Below are positions 1 to 12,020 of a stretch of DNA of 64,000 bases, piece after piece; the first letter of the stretch is position 1, and every line of letters starts with the position of its first letter. Source of the stretch: Ailanthus altissimus (lineage: Eukaryota > Streptophyta > Magnoliopsida > Sapindales > Simaroubaceae). Made by a program: the position numbers and the translations under genes. The notes beneath the pieces were generated by a model. It made no database searches and had not been told where the DNA came from. It was given only the letters and a program-made list of their open reading frames with translations. Where the stretch lies: the NCBI GenBank assembly GCA_946807835.1, contig OX327683.1, forward strand, positions 11,723,001 through 11,787,000, given 5' to 3'.

Positions 1-261
1 ATCTCTAGCTAAACAAAATGACAGTGAAATAAACCAAAGCTCTGATACCATGTGAGAAATATAAAGAGAATATATTTCACTGTGTATTGTAAAGCTGTAC
101 AATAGAGCCTTTATATACGCTGTAACCTTATTATATAATAAAAAAGTAACATACATAAAGAAATAATAATTTACATTTATAATATATATATGGTAGGAGA
201 GTATAAAAGAATTATTCCAGAATCATTTTAGAATTATTCTAAAATTATTCCTTAATAAACA
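1..261 (-). mobile_element. 5' LTR and primer-binding site of a truncated copia element
   Basis: Read on the minus strand, positions 50-39 give TGGTATCAGAGC, the standard primer-binding site for initiator tRNA-Met. It sits directly against an LTR-like sequence that begins at 51 and ends in CA on the minus strand. The other end of the LTR is near 261 (TG...CA geometry), though it could extend to about 297. The body of the element lies to the left of the window. The primer site is clear; the lineage (short LTR, perhaps Ale-like) is a guess. Confidence 0.6.
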
Positions 262-689
262 CGATGACTCTATTTCAAAAAAGTATCTTATTTCTCATTC
301 TACTTCCATATTTACTACAACTACCCTTTTAATTATATTCTACGATTGTTATTAAATTAGACTTTCCATATTGAAAAATAATGATTATTTTATATATTTT
401 ATTATATCATTACAACATCTTCACATTTTTATAATCTATACTCTGAAGATTAAGAAAAAGGATATATGTACTTGAAGATTAGAGCTTAAGAATTTAAAGA
501 ATTATTTAGAAGAAATATAATCTTTGATGATTATAAATGATGTTAAACATACAATTTTATTATTAAAAACTTTCATCAATAAAATTTAGTATGATAAAAT
601 TTGATTAAAAAAAACAAAAGAATACAATGTGTATAGATATAAAATAATTGTAAAAATTCCTTCTTACACAAATTATGATAATAATTCCA
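262..689. other. AT-rich stretch without recognisable feature
   Basis: I see no open frame, repeat pair or RNA gene here, only A/T runs. Confidence 0.5.
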
Positions 690-830
690 CCTATCTGTTA
701 AAGCTACAAAGAAGCCCATATATATAGTAAAAGACAAAGTTACATGTAAACTTAAGAGATGTCATTTGGAAAATGAATGAATTAATAAAATGTCAAATGA
801 CATTTACGTGTAGATAATAAATAATTATGT
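690..830 (-). repeat. LTR fragment, inverted copy of 4005-4135
   Basis: The reverse complement of this stretch aligns well with 4005-4135. Both share the block read there as catgggcttctttttagct, here as agctacaaagaagcccat. It is a fragment of the same copia LTR family in the opposite orientation, probably from a separate insertion. The remainder of that copy cannot be followed. Confidence 0.55.
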
Positions 831-835
831 GACCG

Positions 836-1189
836 TTGTGTAGATGCGTTAATCATAATCATAAAGTGATGAAATGATCCACTTGATGGATAAATGAGTA
901 TGTAAGTATTTTTTTTTATAAGAATGATGAGGATTTAAAACTAATTTTAGAAGGAGATTGTATAATCACCATCTAATATTAGATATTTAAAAGCCTTAAT
1001 AAGTGATATGCATATTTTGTAGATTATCATTTTAATGAGATGAATTTTCATCTATTAGGAATGAAAAAATCAGCTTAAAAAAAACATGAATTATCTTAAA
1101 AAGTGATTCATATGTCTTAGCTGAATCTTTGTGTTTGTAGTAAATAATTTTTTTTTTCTATTTAACAAAATAAATACAGTGGAAGGCAA
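836..1189. other. AT-rich stretch without recognisable feature
   Basis: No reading frame or repeat that I can support. Confidence 0.45.
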
Positions 1190-2475
1190 ACCGTCTTGTT
1201 CATAATTATATGTATAGAGATAAAAGATTACCTCAATTTCACGCTATAGTAAATCTTAAATTGATGTCTACAATCTTCTCTATTATCCTCAACCTTCAAA
1301 TTCACGCGAGTAGTCTTGTGGATCTTCCCTTAATCTTCAAATTCACTAATACCCAAATTTGAGAAAAAAGTAGTAACCAAATTCTTTTTCCATGTAAGAA
1401 TACATAACAAATATTATTTTTCTAGTTATTTTTATTATTATTATTTCTAGTACTCCCTACCTCCCGTATATATGAAAATTTTTCTTAGGTATTTAGAATT
1501 AAATTAGGATTAAAAAAATAGAGTTTGATTAGAATTTGAATTAGTAGAGGGATTGCAAGACTCACAGGCTTCTTAGCTCTAACTTAAAAGGCATAATCCT
1601 AGTCATCTCATGATACACTAGTTCTTCCAAGTTAACCCCTAACTATACTACTAAAAGTTAAGGGTTGTACTCAAGTCACTAAATGCTCTATTTAATTAAA
1701 TTGGGTTTGACCTTTAGACTAATAATAATAACTTAATTAATACTATAATTAATATCTCAAGTCACTGAATGCTCTAATGATCACTTTTAATATATCTATA
1801 TTTGAAAATAAATTTAAAAATAAATATTATTATTCAATAAATAATTTATTGAATAAACTGTGGCCACAAATTTAAATGATCAAGTACTGCAAACAGCTTA
1901 AGTAGATATTATTTATTAAATTTCATCTTGCAAATATATGTTTCTATAACCTATGAAATTATATTTCCAAGATATTGAGGTTTTGACCATTTATATAGAT
2001 CTAACTTCGTGATAACTCAAAAGATATAATGCGTGAATATAAGTTCATTATTTACTCATGATTAAGATTAATTAATCTTATTAAAGTTTTTACGAATTAA
2101 GATCAATGACATTTAGTTACCTTGATCTAAATTCACAATAGTTCTGCTCAATATAACATATACACTATTTTTTCTATTCGTAGTCTCTACTTCGATGATT
2201 AAGGTAAATCAACCTCTATAAGAAGAAGAAAAATTACAACCTTACATAATGAAATTTTCTATTAATTAATGGTTGTGAACTAAATTTAATTTATAAAGAA
2301 CTTGTGATTTATACCCTCTATATTAGCATCATATGCCTAATACATAGATTACATACTTTATAAATATGGGCTCATCAATGCATCCTTAATTATATATATG
2401 AATAAACTTTATTAATAAAAAAAATATTATTACATATACTTTAAGGGTATAAAATAACATAAATATATAACACCT
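1190..2475 (-). repeat. LTR-like dispersed repeat H, copy 1
   Basis: About 1.3 kb that is collinear with 46058-47383. Shared blocks include those around 1360-1400 and 46190-46230 (acccaaattt...ttctttttc...atgtaagaata), and 2300-2390 with 47200-47290 (tttataaatatgggctcatc). Both copies end on the right in an AACA/AACACC context, as a minus-strand LTR would. There is no adjacent primer site, so this is either a solo LTR or a remnant. Copia affiliation is inferred from layout only. Confidence 0.5.
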
Positions 2476-2594
2476 TGCACTACATAAAGTAAAAATAAAG
2501 TGTAAAGGTACATGTGGTAACTTATATTCTATATAGTTACAAAAACCTCTATATAAGTTGAAGTAATCTGGACACATGTGATATAATCACCTTA

Positions 2595-3735
2595 GCGAGC
2601 ACTTGATTAAAAAGGGGTATATTAATGATTCTTCTGTCCTTGTATATTCATCAAGAAGACAAAATTTGATTTTATCGTCATAACAGTTTATGTTAATGAT
2701 ATGAATATAATCGAAACTTTTAAAGAACTTCAAAAATTTGTTGAGTACTTAAAAAGTGAATTTCAAATAAAAGATGTAGAAAAAACTAAATACTATCTCA
2801 AGTTGTAGATCAAATACTATTCAATGAGAAAATTTTGAAATGTTCAACATGAATAAAGCTTTTTCAATAAGTACCCAAATGTTTGTTTAGTCTTTTAATC
2901 CCAAAAAGAATCTATTCCATCCTTAGGAAGAAGATGAACTAGTGCTTAATCTTGAAGTACTTGATCTAAGTATTGTTGATACTTTATTATATCCAGTACA
3001 ATGTATTAGATCAAATATTACATTTTAAATAACTTTATTGACAGGTTTTAGTTTTAAATTAACCATAACAATGAAATAATGTTAAACATATTTTTTGTTA
3101 TTTTTGTGAAACAAATAGATTTGAGATTATATTATTCTAATAAGTTAATACAAAATTCAAGTTTTGGTTATATTAATCCAGGTTATTTATTTGATCCCAT
3201 AAAATTCACTCACAGATATGATATGATTTTACTTATAATGGCACAATAATCTATTGCCCATAAAGCAAACTATTATTCCCACATCTCCCAATCATACGTA
3301 AATTATTACATTATATGAAATAGAGAATGTGTATAGCTATTGTCAATGATCTATTATATTAAAAAAATATGTGAATTATCTTTTAGTATAAATATTTTAA
3401 CAATTATATATAAAGATAATATTGTTTACTTTGTTTAAGTTAGAAGAGGATATATTAAAGGAGAAAACATATATAATCAAAGTTGTTCCACACTTATCAG
3501 TTCTGAGAGAACAAGAAAATTGATGTCAAATAGATATGTTCTACTAATAAATTTTCAGCCTTATTTATCAAAACTTTACCTACATGCATATTTGAAAAAT
3601 AAATTTCAGATTTATTTATCAACATTTTACTCACATGCACATTTGAAAATATTGTATATCACATTGGTATGCGCTGTCTTAGCAAACTATTAAATTGACA
3701 CATGTCATTTTTACTAAGAACTTTAGATTAAGGGG
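2595..3735 (+). pseudogene. Decayed copia reverse transcriptase / RNase H (element J)
   Basis: In shifting plus-strand frames this stretch encodes pieces of a copia pol: a run ending in KKGYINDS near 2600, then a segment around 2655-2790 with ITVYVNDMNIIE (the catalytic YVDD region, first aspartate replaced by Asn) followed by EYLKSEFQIKDV. Further on, around 3230-3300, comes WHNNLLPIKQTI, at the place where copia RNase H has its WRSxKQ segment. Many stops and frameshifts show it is dead. The wording resembles the SIRE lineage; that assignment is tentative. Confidence 0.65.
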
Positions 3736-4135
3736 AGCATAATTTGTAAAGAGAAAAACTTTTACAATTATTCTAAATATGTACACATTGTATTTTCTCC
3801 CTTTAACTAGGTTATATTCTACTAGATTTTATTAGTGAAGATTTTTAACGAAGCAATTATATGTCCAACACTATTTTATAATTTATAAAAAAATTGTTAT
3901 TTTTTTTCTTCAATTTTTATTTCACTAATTTTCTTTCGCAAATGTAATTTATCATAAAATGCTAGATAATCAAGAGGGAGTATTATGGACATTGAATCTC
4001 CATCTCATTCGACATAAATGCCATTTGGCATTTTTAGTTCATTTATTTGCCAAATCTATCTCCTAGGTTTGCATGTAGCGTTTCTTTTTACTATATACAT
4101 GGGCTTCTTTTTAGCTTTAATGGATGAATGAATCA
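3736..4135 (+). mobile_element. 3' region and start of 3' LTR of element J
   Basis: Downstream of the RNase H relic there is a noncoding stretch, then a purine-rich tract (tcaagagggag near 3969-3979) that fits a polypurine tract. It is followed by TATTATGGACATTG, the probable LTR start (canonical TG decayed to TA). The first part of this LTR recurs inverted at 690-830. The right end of the LTR is not recognisable. Confidence 0.45.
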
Positions 4136-5082
4136 TTGCATGGACAAAAAGGAAGTTGACTATAGGCGAAATTAGAATTTGAAAGGTCAAATTATAACAT
4201 AAAATTTTAAATTTAATAAAATAAAATAAAATAAAATTTTTATTTTATGTTATTTATAGATGAATTAAAAAAATATATTGTGGAAAACTTTAATATAATT
4301 TTAAAAATTAGTGATGATGTATAAATTCATAAAATTTTAGTATTTTAATTTTAAAATTGATTAATTGTAGATAGCTTTCCCATAAAAACAATTAAATAAT
4401 AAACATGTATTTTATTAGTGGTAAAAATAAATTTTATATCTTAAAATTAATAAATCTAAAACAAAAGTATAATTATCAAAATCCAGAAAAAATACATATA
4501 AAGTTATAATAGTAAGATATTAAAAAAGTAACTAATATATGAATAAAATTATTAAAATTTAAAATATTTTAACTTATTTATTTCATGAAAAATTTATTTT
4601 TTAGCCTTTGAGTTAATAAGAAAAGTTTGACGTAAATTTAAAGAGAATATAAAATCACTAATGTGCAGTGTTCCATACTTATGAGTCTATTTATATAAGT
4701 TAAATTGAAAAAAAATTATTTTTCATATAAGAAAAAAAGTACAAATATAAAATTCTTTTGTATTAAAGAAAAGATGTATTCCATCTTTCATATGGAAAAA
4801 TAATTACAACTATAATATGTTTTTTGTAATAAGAACTACATATAAATATAAAATTATTTTTATTACTATAGAGAATAAAGTTGGAAAATATAAAAATAGA
4901 GGCTATTTGTAAAATAAAAATTATTTTTTATTAGAAAAAGACGTTAAAGTGGAGAAAGATGAGATATTATTTAAATAGTAAATAATATATTAAAAAGCAA
5001 GTCTTTAATACTTATATGGACCACTTTTTTAAATTAATAATTTCACCTACTAAATTAAAAATTTTAAAAGAATTTAAGGGCC
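4136..5082. other. Very AT-rich filler
   Basis: Extremely A/T-rich with a short AAAAT tandem run near 4216-4240. I see no gene. It probably holds decayed transposon sequence and the lost left part of the B element's 5' LTR junction. Confidence 0.45.
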
Positions 5083-6971
5083 AAAGAATTAGCAATACTG
5101 AGAGTTATAAATACTAAGAGTTGGCACTGATAAGAGTTATCAGGTTATAAGAGTCAATGATATCTAAAGAGTTAGAGCCTTATCTAAAATAGGACAAAGA
5201 CCTGATAATATACTAGTAATGACGTACGTAGTTGCAAAGAGTTACAAATAGTATTAAGAAATGTTATTATGCAAATTATATTATCAATAATATGTTCTTG
5301 ATCTATCTTCATTGATACAGGTCAGTCAATGAAGACCTTATAATGCATAGATCGGTGTGTATCTATATCTAGATGGTCCAGATGGTTAGTCTTAGTAGAC
5401 CATGAGTTTAGTAAAAGCTTGTATAGAGATACAGGTATTTAGTAAGGATTGAATATTGAATAGACTCACAAAGACTTCGAATAGACATCCCATAAAGCCG
5501 TTAATGGAGGGTCTTTCAAGTTGAGTAGTATTCGTAGTCCTTTAACCCGAGTGCCGCGATGGGATTGTGAGTGATCCACCATACTTTGGTTCCACACATG
5601 TCAGAAACTTTTCATAGTCTGACTGTTAGGTTAGGTGTTGCTAGGTATGGTCCAATGCTCATGTAATCTGGTGTGTGTAGATATGGGATCCATAAGCACA
5701 TTTGGGTGACTAATATATCATAATGCTCTAAGATTGTATTTCAAAAAGTCTTATGGCCATAAATAGTAATTTTCGGGAAAAGAGTTTAACCCTAGGGATA
5801 AATAATATCACAAAAGTGTTTGAGAATATTATTTATTGAAATATAATTCTAGAGATAAGCTTATGATCGAGCTAAGTATAAATGATGGAGAGATTATACG
5901 GATATGTTATAACCTCGACTTTTATGGCCTAATGTGCCGCTTTGTAATATTTGTAACGTGTGTATGGGGTATCGTTCACGAACCTATGAAGGAGTTCCAT
6001 ATGACAATTTGGGCGTAGACCTAAAGAGTTTTACAATATGAAGTATACTTATTGTGCACTGGGATAGCATTATGGATTGAACAGTTCCATATTAGAAATT
6101 TAAGGAAACTGAAAATATATTTCAAGGTTTCTCAGGTTGTGCACTTGTTTAGACTTAAATATTAAGTACATCATTTAATTTGTTAACAAGAGTTGTTAAT
6201 TAATAATATGTTAACAAGTGACACAATTTAGGTTTATGAATTGTTTTACCATGAATTTACACATTAACCTTGTTAGTAATATTGAATAAGGTATAATTAA
6301 TCACTCAAATAATTTTTGAATAATTGAATAAAAATTATTTAAATTAAAAATATTTATTTATTTGTTTATTATTTTGGTTTAGGTAAGAGATATATACCTA
6401 ATTAAGTATAATAGCCACCAAATTTTATTTTTTGTTTTTAATTTTTTTGGTCACTTAATCATTTTTTGTAGAACTTGTGCAGTGTTTAATACACCTAAAA
6501 ATTGAATTGAATAATTGATTCTTTAAGTGAAAAGAAAACAAAAAACAGAAGAGGGAGAAGAGAGGATGGTTTTTGGTTTTAATTCTTTTTGCAAAGTGTT
6601 GTAAAAGAATAAGAGAGAAAAAGAAAAAGAATTCATTTCCTCATTCTCTTCAAATATTGAAACTTATTGCTAAAAAATAATTGATAGTTGCCATTCTAAC
6701 TTTACAATCCCATCGGATTGTTGTGAACTAGAATTACAAAGAAATCACTTCAAAGTGAGCTCAAAGTTTGGAACAATCCAAAAATTTTGAAATCTTCACC
6801 AAAGTTCTTCAAATGTATGTTTTTATAATCTTAAGTTGTTAATGATTTAAGTTATATGTATATATGTTAATTATATGCTTAATTTCGTTGTAAAATCGTG
6901 TATATGATACATGTATTTAGTTTTTTCATCATGTACACAATCATATGCATACACCCTAAAACACATTAACA
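5083..6971 (+). mobile_element. 5' LTR of copia element B (left end missing)
   Basis: Collinear with the 3' LTR at 24602-26673, but the first ~184 bases of the LTR are absent: homology begins at aagaattagc (5084) against aaaaattagc (24784). The right end is ...acacattaaca followed directly by a tRNA-Met primer site. The two LTRs have clearly diverged, with scattered substitutions and small indels, so B is much older than element A. The missing end removes the left target duplication. Confidence 0.85.
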
Positions 6972-6973
6972 AG

Positions 6974-6985
6974 TGGTATCAGAGT
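6974..6985 (+). other. Primer-binding site of element B
   Basis: TGGTATCAGAGT matches the copia tRNA-iMet primer site TGGTATCAGAGC at 11 of 12 positions. It lies two bases inside the 5' LTR end, where minus-strand DNA synthesis would start. Confidence 0.85.
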
Positions 6986-8336
6986 ATGTTTATTGTGTTT
7001 CTGGGTTATCGGAGTGTTATATAAGGTATTTAGAATGTTTGAAAATAGTAAAAAAAATACTTTTTGAAGTGTTTAAAGTGTAGAAAAATATTTTCCATGG
7101 AAACAATGCCACGGCGCTAGGAACTTAACGTTGGGGCGTTCATGTGTTAACATGAACATCGCGGCATTCACTAGTGAACGTAGGGGCGTTCGTCGATGAA
7201 CACTGGAGCGTTCATTATATAACACTAAGGCATTATTTATGATAACTCTGAGGCATTAAGGTATTAATATAGGGGCATTAAAAGGGCAAAACGCGGGGAA
7301 ATTCAAGTGTTGAACGTTAAGGCATTCTTAATGATGAATGTGGGGGCGTTCAAGTGTCAGAAACCTAGTTTAAGGTGGAAGACAAAAAAAGAGTAAATTG
7401 TTTTTTGGAGCATTACATTGTATAATGCTATAACGTTCAACTTTTAACGTTGATTATTTTGAACAATACACTTTAATTTGAAATTTTTACATGTGAGGTT
7501 CATTTAATACATTTATAATTGTTATATCATTGTATTAAATGTTATATATATATATATATTTGTTTATGCTTATTAATCACAATGGGAGCCCTATTAATAG
7601 AGGTTAGTTGTGCTTGCATAAACAAATATTCTAATGACAAATTAGATTCGTATGAGATGCGAAAATTGATTACAATTGTTAATGGTAATAATAATTATAT
7701 TAATTATTAAAAAATATTAATTAATTATTATATTAAAAATAATCTCTTTAAATTAGATTAAATAATATTATATTATGAGATAATATTATATAACAATTTG
7801 TCTTGTCAATACTTTATTAGACGGTACACTTCAGTCTTTCTCAATATTGCTAAAGCGTAAGGGATTTGTCGGGGTAATTTGGGTTATGTCGTTTAAACAT
7901 GATATGCGAACGTATTGCCCAATATTGCTACAGTATGAGGGTTATACTGGTAGTATATATTTATTGATTGACAAATTAATCTGGAATACACTTATCAAAT
8001 ATTGTTACAACGTAAGGATAAGGTGTATTTAGGACTAGTGGTAAGAGTTGCAAGAGATTTAATTGATCAGAGTTGTCTACCTTTGAATTTACAAAGGTCA
8101 ATATTGCTACAGCGTGAGGCTAGAGTAAAATGCCAATGGGATCCACTTCTCACTGTATAGTTTAAAGAATATAAAATTATCATTTTCCTATTTAAGAGAT
8201 TAAAGGAATTATGTAAAATAGTAGGAGGGCGTTTTTAGATTAAAAAATATATAACTGTTATACCCATAATTTTAAACGTTATTTATTAGCAATTAAAATA
8301 TTCTACTAACATCTTTTCTTTTGTCTTTTCAAGATC
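6986..8336 (+). other. Untranslated leader of copia element B
   Basis: About 1.35 kb between primer site and gag. It holds a 22-bp tandem repeat (7127-7365, listed separately), a TA microsatellite near 7540-7560 and several short 'gctacagcgtgagg'-like phrases (7849, 7926, 8108). No conserved coding frame is visible. Confidence 0.6.
7127..7365 (+). repeat. ~22-bp degenerate tandem repeat in B leader
   Basis: Units start at about 7127, 7155, 7177, 7199, 7221, 7244 and 7266, with three more degenerate units to 7365. Most units are 22 bp; the core is AACGTNGGGGCGTTCA followed by a variable tail. The block is distinctly richer in G+C than its surroundings. Confidence 0.75.
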
Positions 8337-9180
8337 AATGGTTTCAAGCAATCCACTAGTTTGTATCCTAGATGTGTATTAACTCAAAGGTGCATAAATT
8401 ATGTTAACTAGCTTATGAATCTCAGAATAGTTATAGATTCGAAGAAGCTTAGATATGTAATTGATCAGCGCCTGCTTTAAGCCATTTCTGATGATACTTC
8501 TCTGGAAGAAAATGAGACATTTCGAAAATGGTTGGATAACGATTTGAAAGTCAAATCGTACATCCTCGGCTCAATATCTATAGAGCTCCAAATGGAGCAT
8601 GTCTATATAGACAGTGCTAGGAGTATAATGCTCAATCTAAAAGAGTTATTTGGTGACCACCTCAAGTTAAAATATACAGGGTTGTCAAATCTCTCTTTTA
8701 AGCTAGACTACCTAAGAGTAGTCCAGTGAGTTCCCGTGTCCTCAAGAAAATATATCATATTGAGAGGTTAAAAACCATAGATATGCCACTAAACAATACA
8801 TTGGAGAACAGTTTGATTCTTCAATTACTTCCAAGGTCATTTACATAGTTTATCTTGAACTTTAACATACAAAGATTGACCCCCTACTTATGTTGATCTG
8901 CATAACATGCTGAAAACAGCTCAAGAGGACATGAACAAAGAGGGCACATCCCTTTATGTTCAGGGTAATTCATTTTTCGCCCCAAAAAATTCTAAGAAGT
9001 TCAAAGGTAAGAATAAAAAGAAAGCAAAGTATGCACCTAAAATAGGTCCACAAAAGCAACACATGTCCAGGCCCCAACATAAGAACAAAGCTAAAGGAAA
9101 ATGTTTCCATTGCAGCAAAGATTGACATTAGAAGCGAATCTGCACAAAACACCTTGCCAAAATTAAGAAGACCCCCTTAG
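8337..9180 (+). pseudogene. Decayed copia gag (element B)
   Basis: The plus strand shows fragments of a copia Gag: an N-terminal part near 8337, then NDLKVKSYILGSIS around 8538-8580 (the region where copia Gag assembles the capsid-like domain), and a basic linker rich in Lys leading to CFHC at about 9100, the first half of a CCHC zinc knuckle. A stop follows the knuckle immediately. Frameshifts and stops between 8730 and 8900 break the frame. The parallel segment of element C at 30628-31430 is better preserved and confirms the identity. Confidence 0.75.
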
Positions 9181-10465
9181 GTATGCACTTGCCTATCATT
9201 GACATTTTGTTTAGCATTTGATGCTAGTATCGATTGAGTATTAGATACTGCTTGTCCTTCTTATATCTGCAATGTGTTGCAGGGTCTGAAGGAAGTTAGA
9301 ATGTTATAGCCTGGAGAAGTACAAATTCATGTTAGAAATAGAGATTTCCTACAGGTCGAGGCTATTAGACGTTTTAATTTACTTATTCCATGTAATAAAA
9401 TTATTGTATTGAATAATTGTTATTATATGCCAAACATTATCTAGTAAAATATTTTCATTCTTGTATTGGACAGTAAGGGATATCATATGTATGTTTAAAA
9501 CTGTTCCTTATGTTTGTATGATTAGGATAATATTTTATTAGCTGAATGTCAGTTGATTAATGGCCATTATATATTAGATATAGCAGGAAATATCATGAAT
9601 GTACAGGTGAATGCTGATAATAACTTGGAAACTTTAAATGATATGGAATTGTGGCATATGAGATTAGGTTATATAGGTGTGAGAAATTTAACCCATTTGA
9701 TTAAGGATGGTCAGATATCTGATCTGATCATAGAGCGTTATCCAGTTTATAAATCTTGTATTCAAGGGAAAATGACCAAAGCTCTATTTATTGGTGTTTG
9801 ACACTATGCCACTGATTTATTATAACTTGTACATAGTGATATATGTGGTCCAATGAATCACACTGCAATGGGTGGTTTTCGATACTTCGTTATCTTTATC
9901 GATGATTTATCATGATTTGGATACGTGTTTCTTATAAAACACAAGTAAGAAACTTTTGAAAGTTCAAAGAGTTTTGAATCAAAGTAGAGAAACAAATTGA
10001 AAGGTATATCAAATACCTTCGAGCAAATCAAGGTGGTGAATACATGAGCAGCAAATTTTTGGATTATTTAAAGGAGAATGGGATTCTCACTCAGTATAGT
10101 CCTCCAAGTACTCCACAACACAATGGTGTTTCAGAGAGGAGGAATCTGACTTTATTGGATATAGTCCGATCGATGATGAGCTTTACTGATCTCCCTAAAT
10201 ATCTATAGGCTTTGCTCTAGAAATTGCTGCTCATATATTGAACAGTTTTCCATCGAATGTTGTTCCTTCTACTCTTTATGAGATATAGAATGAAAGAAAA
10301 TCAAGTCTTAAATTTGTTAAGATTTGGGGCTGTCCTGGTTACGTAATAGGATAAACTTGCACTTAAATGATACATGTATCGGTTCATTGGATATCTTAAA
10401 AATTTAATGGGGTACCAATTCTATGATTCCAAGGAACGAAATGTGTTCGTTGGTCGAAATGCCAT
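9181..10465 (+). pseudogene. Decayed copia protease / integrase, left half (element B)
   Basis: The GAG-pre-integrase segment is recognisable at 9640-9780: ELWHMRLGYIGVRNLTHL, with the His of the zinc-binding domain. It is followed by the integrase start (GPMNHTAMGG...VIFIDDLS near 9850-9910) and the later integrase phrase TPQHNGVSERRN near 10110-10140. Several in-frame stops and frameshifts make it non-functional. Coding is cut at 10465 by the insertion of element A and resumes at 22784 in the same gene. Confidence 0.8.
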
Positions 10466-12020
10466 TGTTTACGCTCAAAATATAACGCGGCTATCGCAGT
10501 ATAGATTGAGGTGTCGATCCCACGAGGAAGCTCTTGGCAAAATAGGTTAGTGAAGTAAAATATTAAAGCAGTAGCAAAGGGTTAATTGATTTAAACGGAT
10601 GAGATAGAATTGTCTATGAATTGAGAAAAATGTCTTATGATGATTTAAGCAAGGCTTTGAGAATCACAATTATGCTTTATAAATCTACTCTATACTTTGA
10701 TTCGATATTTATAACTCAACTGAAAGTTTCACATCCCAAACAATCAATCGGAAGGTATGTAATATATAGCACATTTGATAACACATGTATTTGATTTAGT
10801 TAAACTCTTTGCAAGCATTAACACACATCATGTTATTTATACAAGTTATCTAAGATCGACAATATATCATTTTGACAATATTGCAGTAAAAGAGTAACTT
10901 GAATATCAAACATTTATTGCCCTTACATGTTATCCAAGATCGACAATATATCAAATTGACAATACTGCAGTAAAAGATTAACATATAAAACAATGTAACC
11001 AGTAACAATTATAAATCAGCATGAATCACATAAGAAAAGCATGACTGAACATATATGAGACATGAGAATTATAACCTCTGGATTATAGAAAATAAAATAG
11101 ATAAGAGTTTAATCAAAACCAAACTTACAACATTTATAGCTCTTGACACCGAATCAAAGCATGGAAGTAGATTTACTACACATAAAAGTTCATCTCTTAG
11201 CCTTGCTAGGAACTCTAGCCTAAATTACAATACATGTTAATGAGAATAAAAGAAGAGAGAAATTTTCTTTTAAAAACATCCTAAGGGTCTCCTTATATAG
11301 GCAATGAATGGACATATGTCATGGATGACATCAATCTTCAATAATTTTAAGTCAATAACTCGTGTATCCACTTGCAGCACGTTTTTGATAATGTAAATGA
11401 TCAATTCAGCTTCTGTGGCCGACATGAAAGTTGTAGAATTTTGACTCTTCTTTCCATAGGCACTGATTTCATGCAAATTGGATGCGTATCCAATGAGATA
11501 TGAGCAAAATTCCAAAGATACACCAGAATTCGGCCAACAACCATTTTACCCGCTTGCAATGCGATTTGGTCCATGATAACGGCTGATTTGGACTTTACCA
11601 TAAACATACGAGTTGTTGATATTTAAGTCAGAAATTCACAGCTTCAAGAATTATACCAATTGAGTACGTATTTTGGGAGATACGGTCCAAATACGTGAGT
11701 TGGGTCAAGCTGGGTAAGAGTTGTAGTCCGATTCTGTTGTATCTCAATTTTTGGCCCATAACATGTTGGATTTGGCTTTTCCACTATTCTTCAAATTTGT
11801 GTAAGATTGAGTCATGTTGCACCGGGTTCAAGAATTTCTTCATTTCGATTTCTACATTGAGAGTTATGTCCAATTTACCTAAACCTGTCCAAATAACATT
11901 CATTAATCACAATTTAAGGAGAACACTTTATTTCAAGCTAAAAATACAGAAAATACTAAAATTGGTGACATTAAATGGTGATTGAATCTTTTAACAACAT
12001 GCATTTTCATGTGTTCATCA
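10466..12020 (-). repeat. 3' LTR of element A
   Basis: Same length as the 5' LTR (1,555 bp) and bounded by TG...CA. Preceded on the left by the duplicated target GCCAT. Open frames inside it (for example 11695-11985) are repeated identically in the other LTR and are not believed to be genes. Confidence 0.95.

Noticed and set aside
11695..11985. 96-codon open frame, repeated at 22458-22748
   Set aside because: Identical frame in both LTRs of element A. It has no motif and lies antisense to the element.
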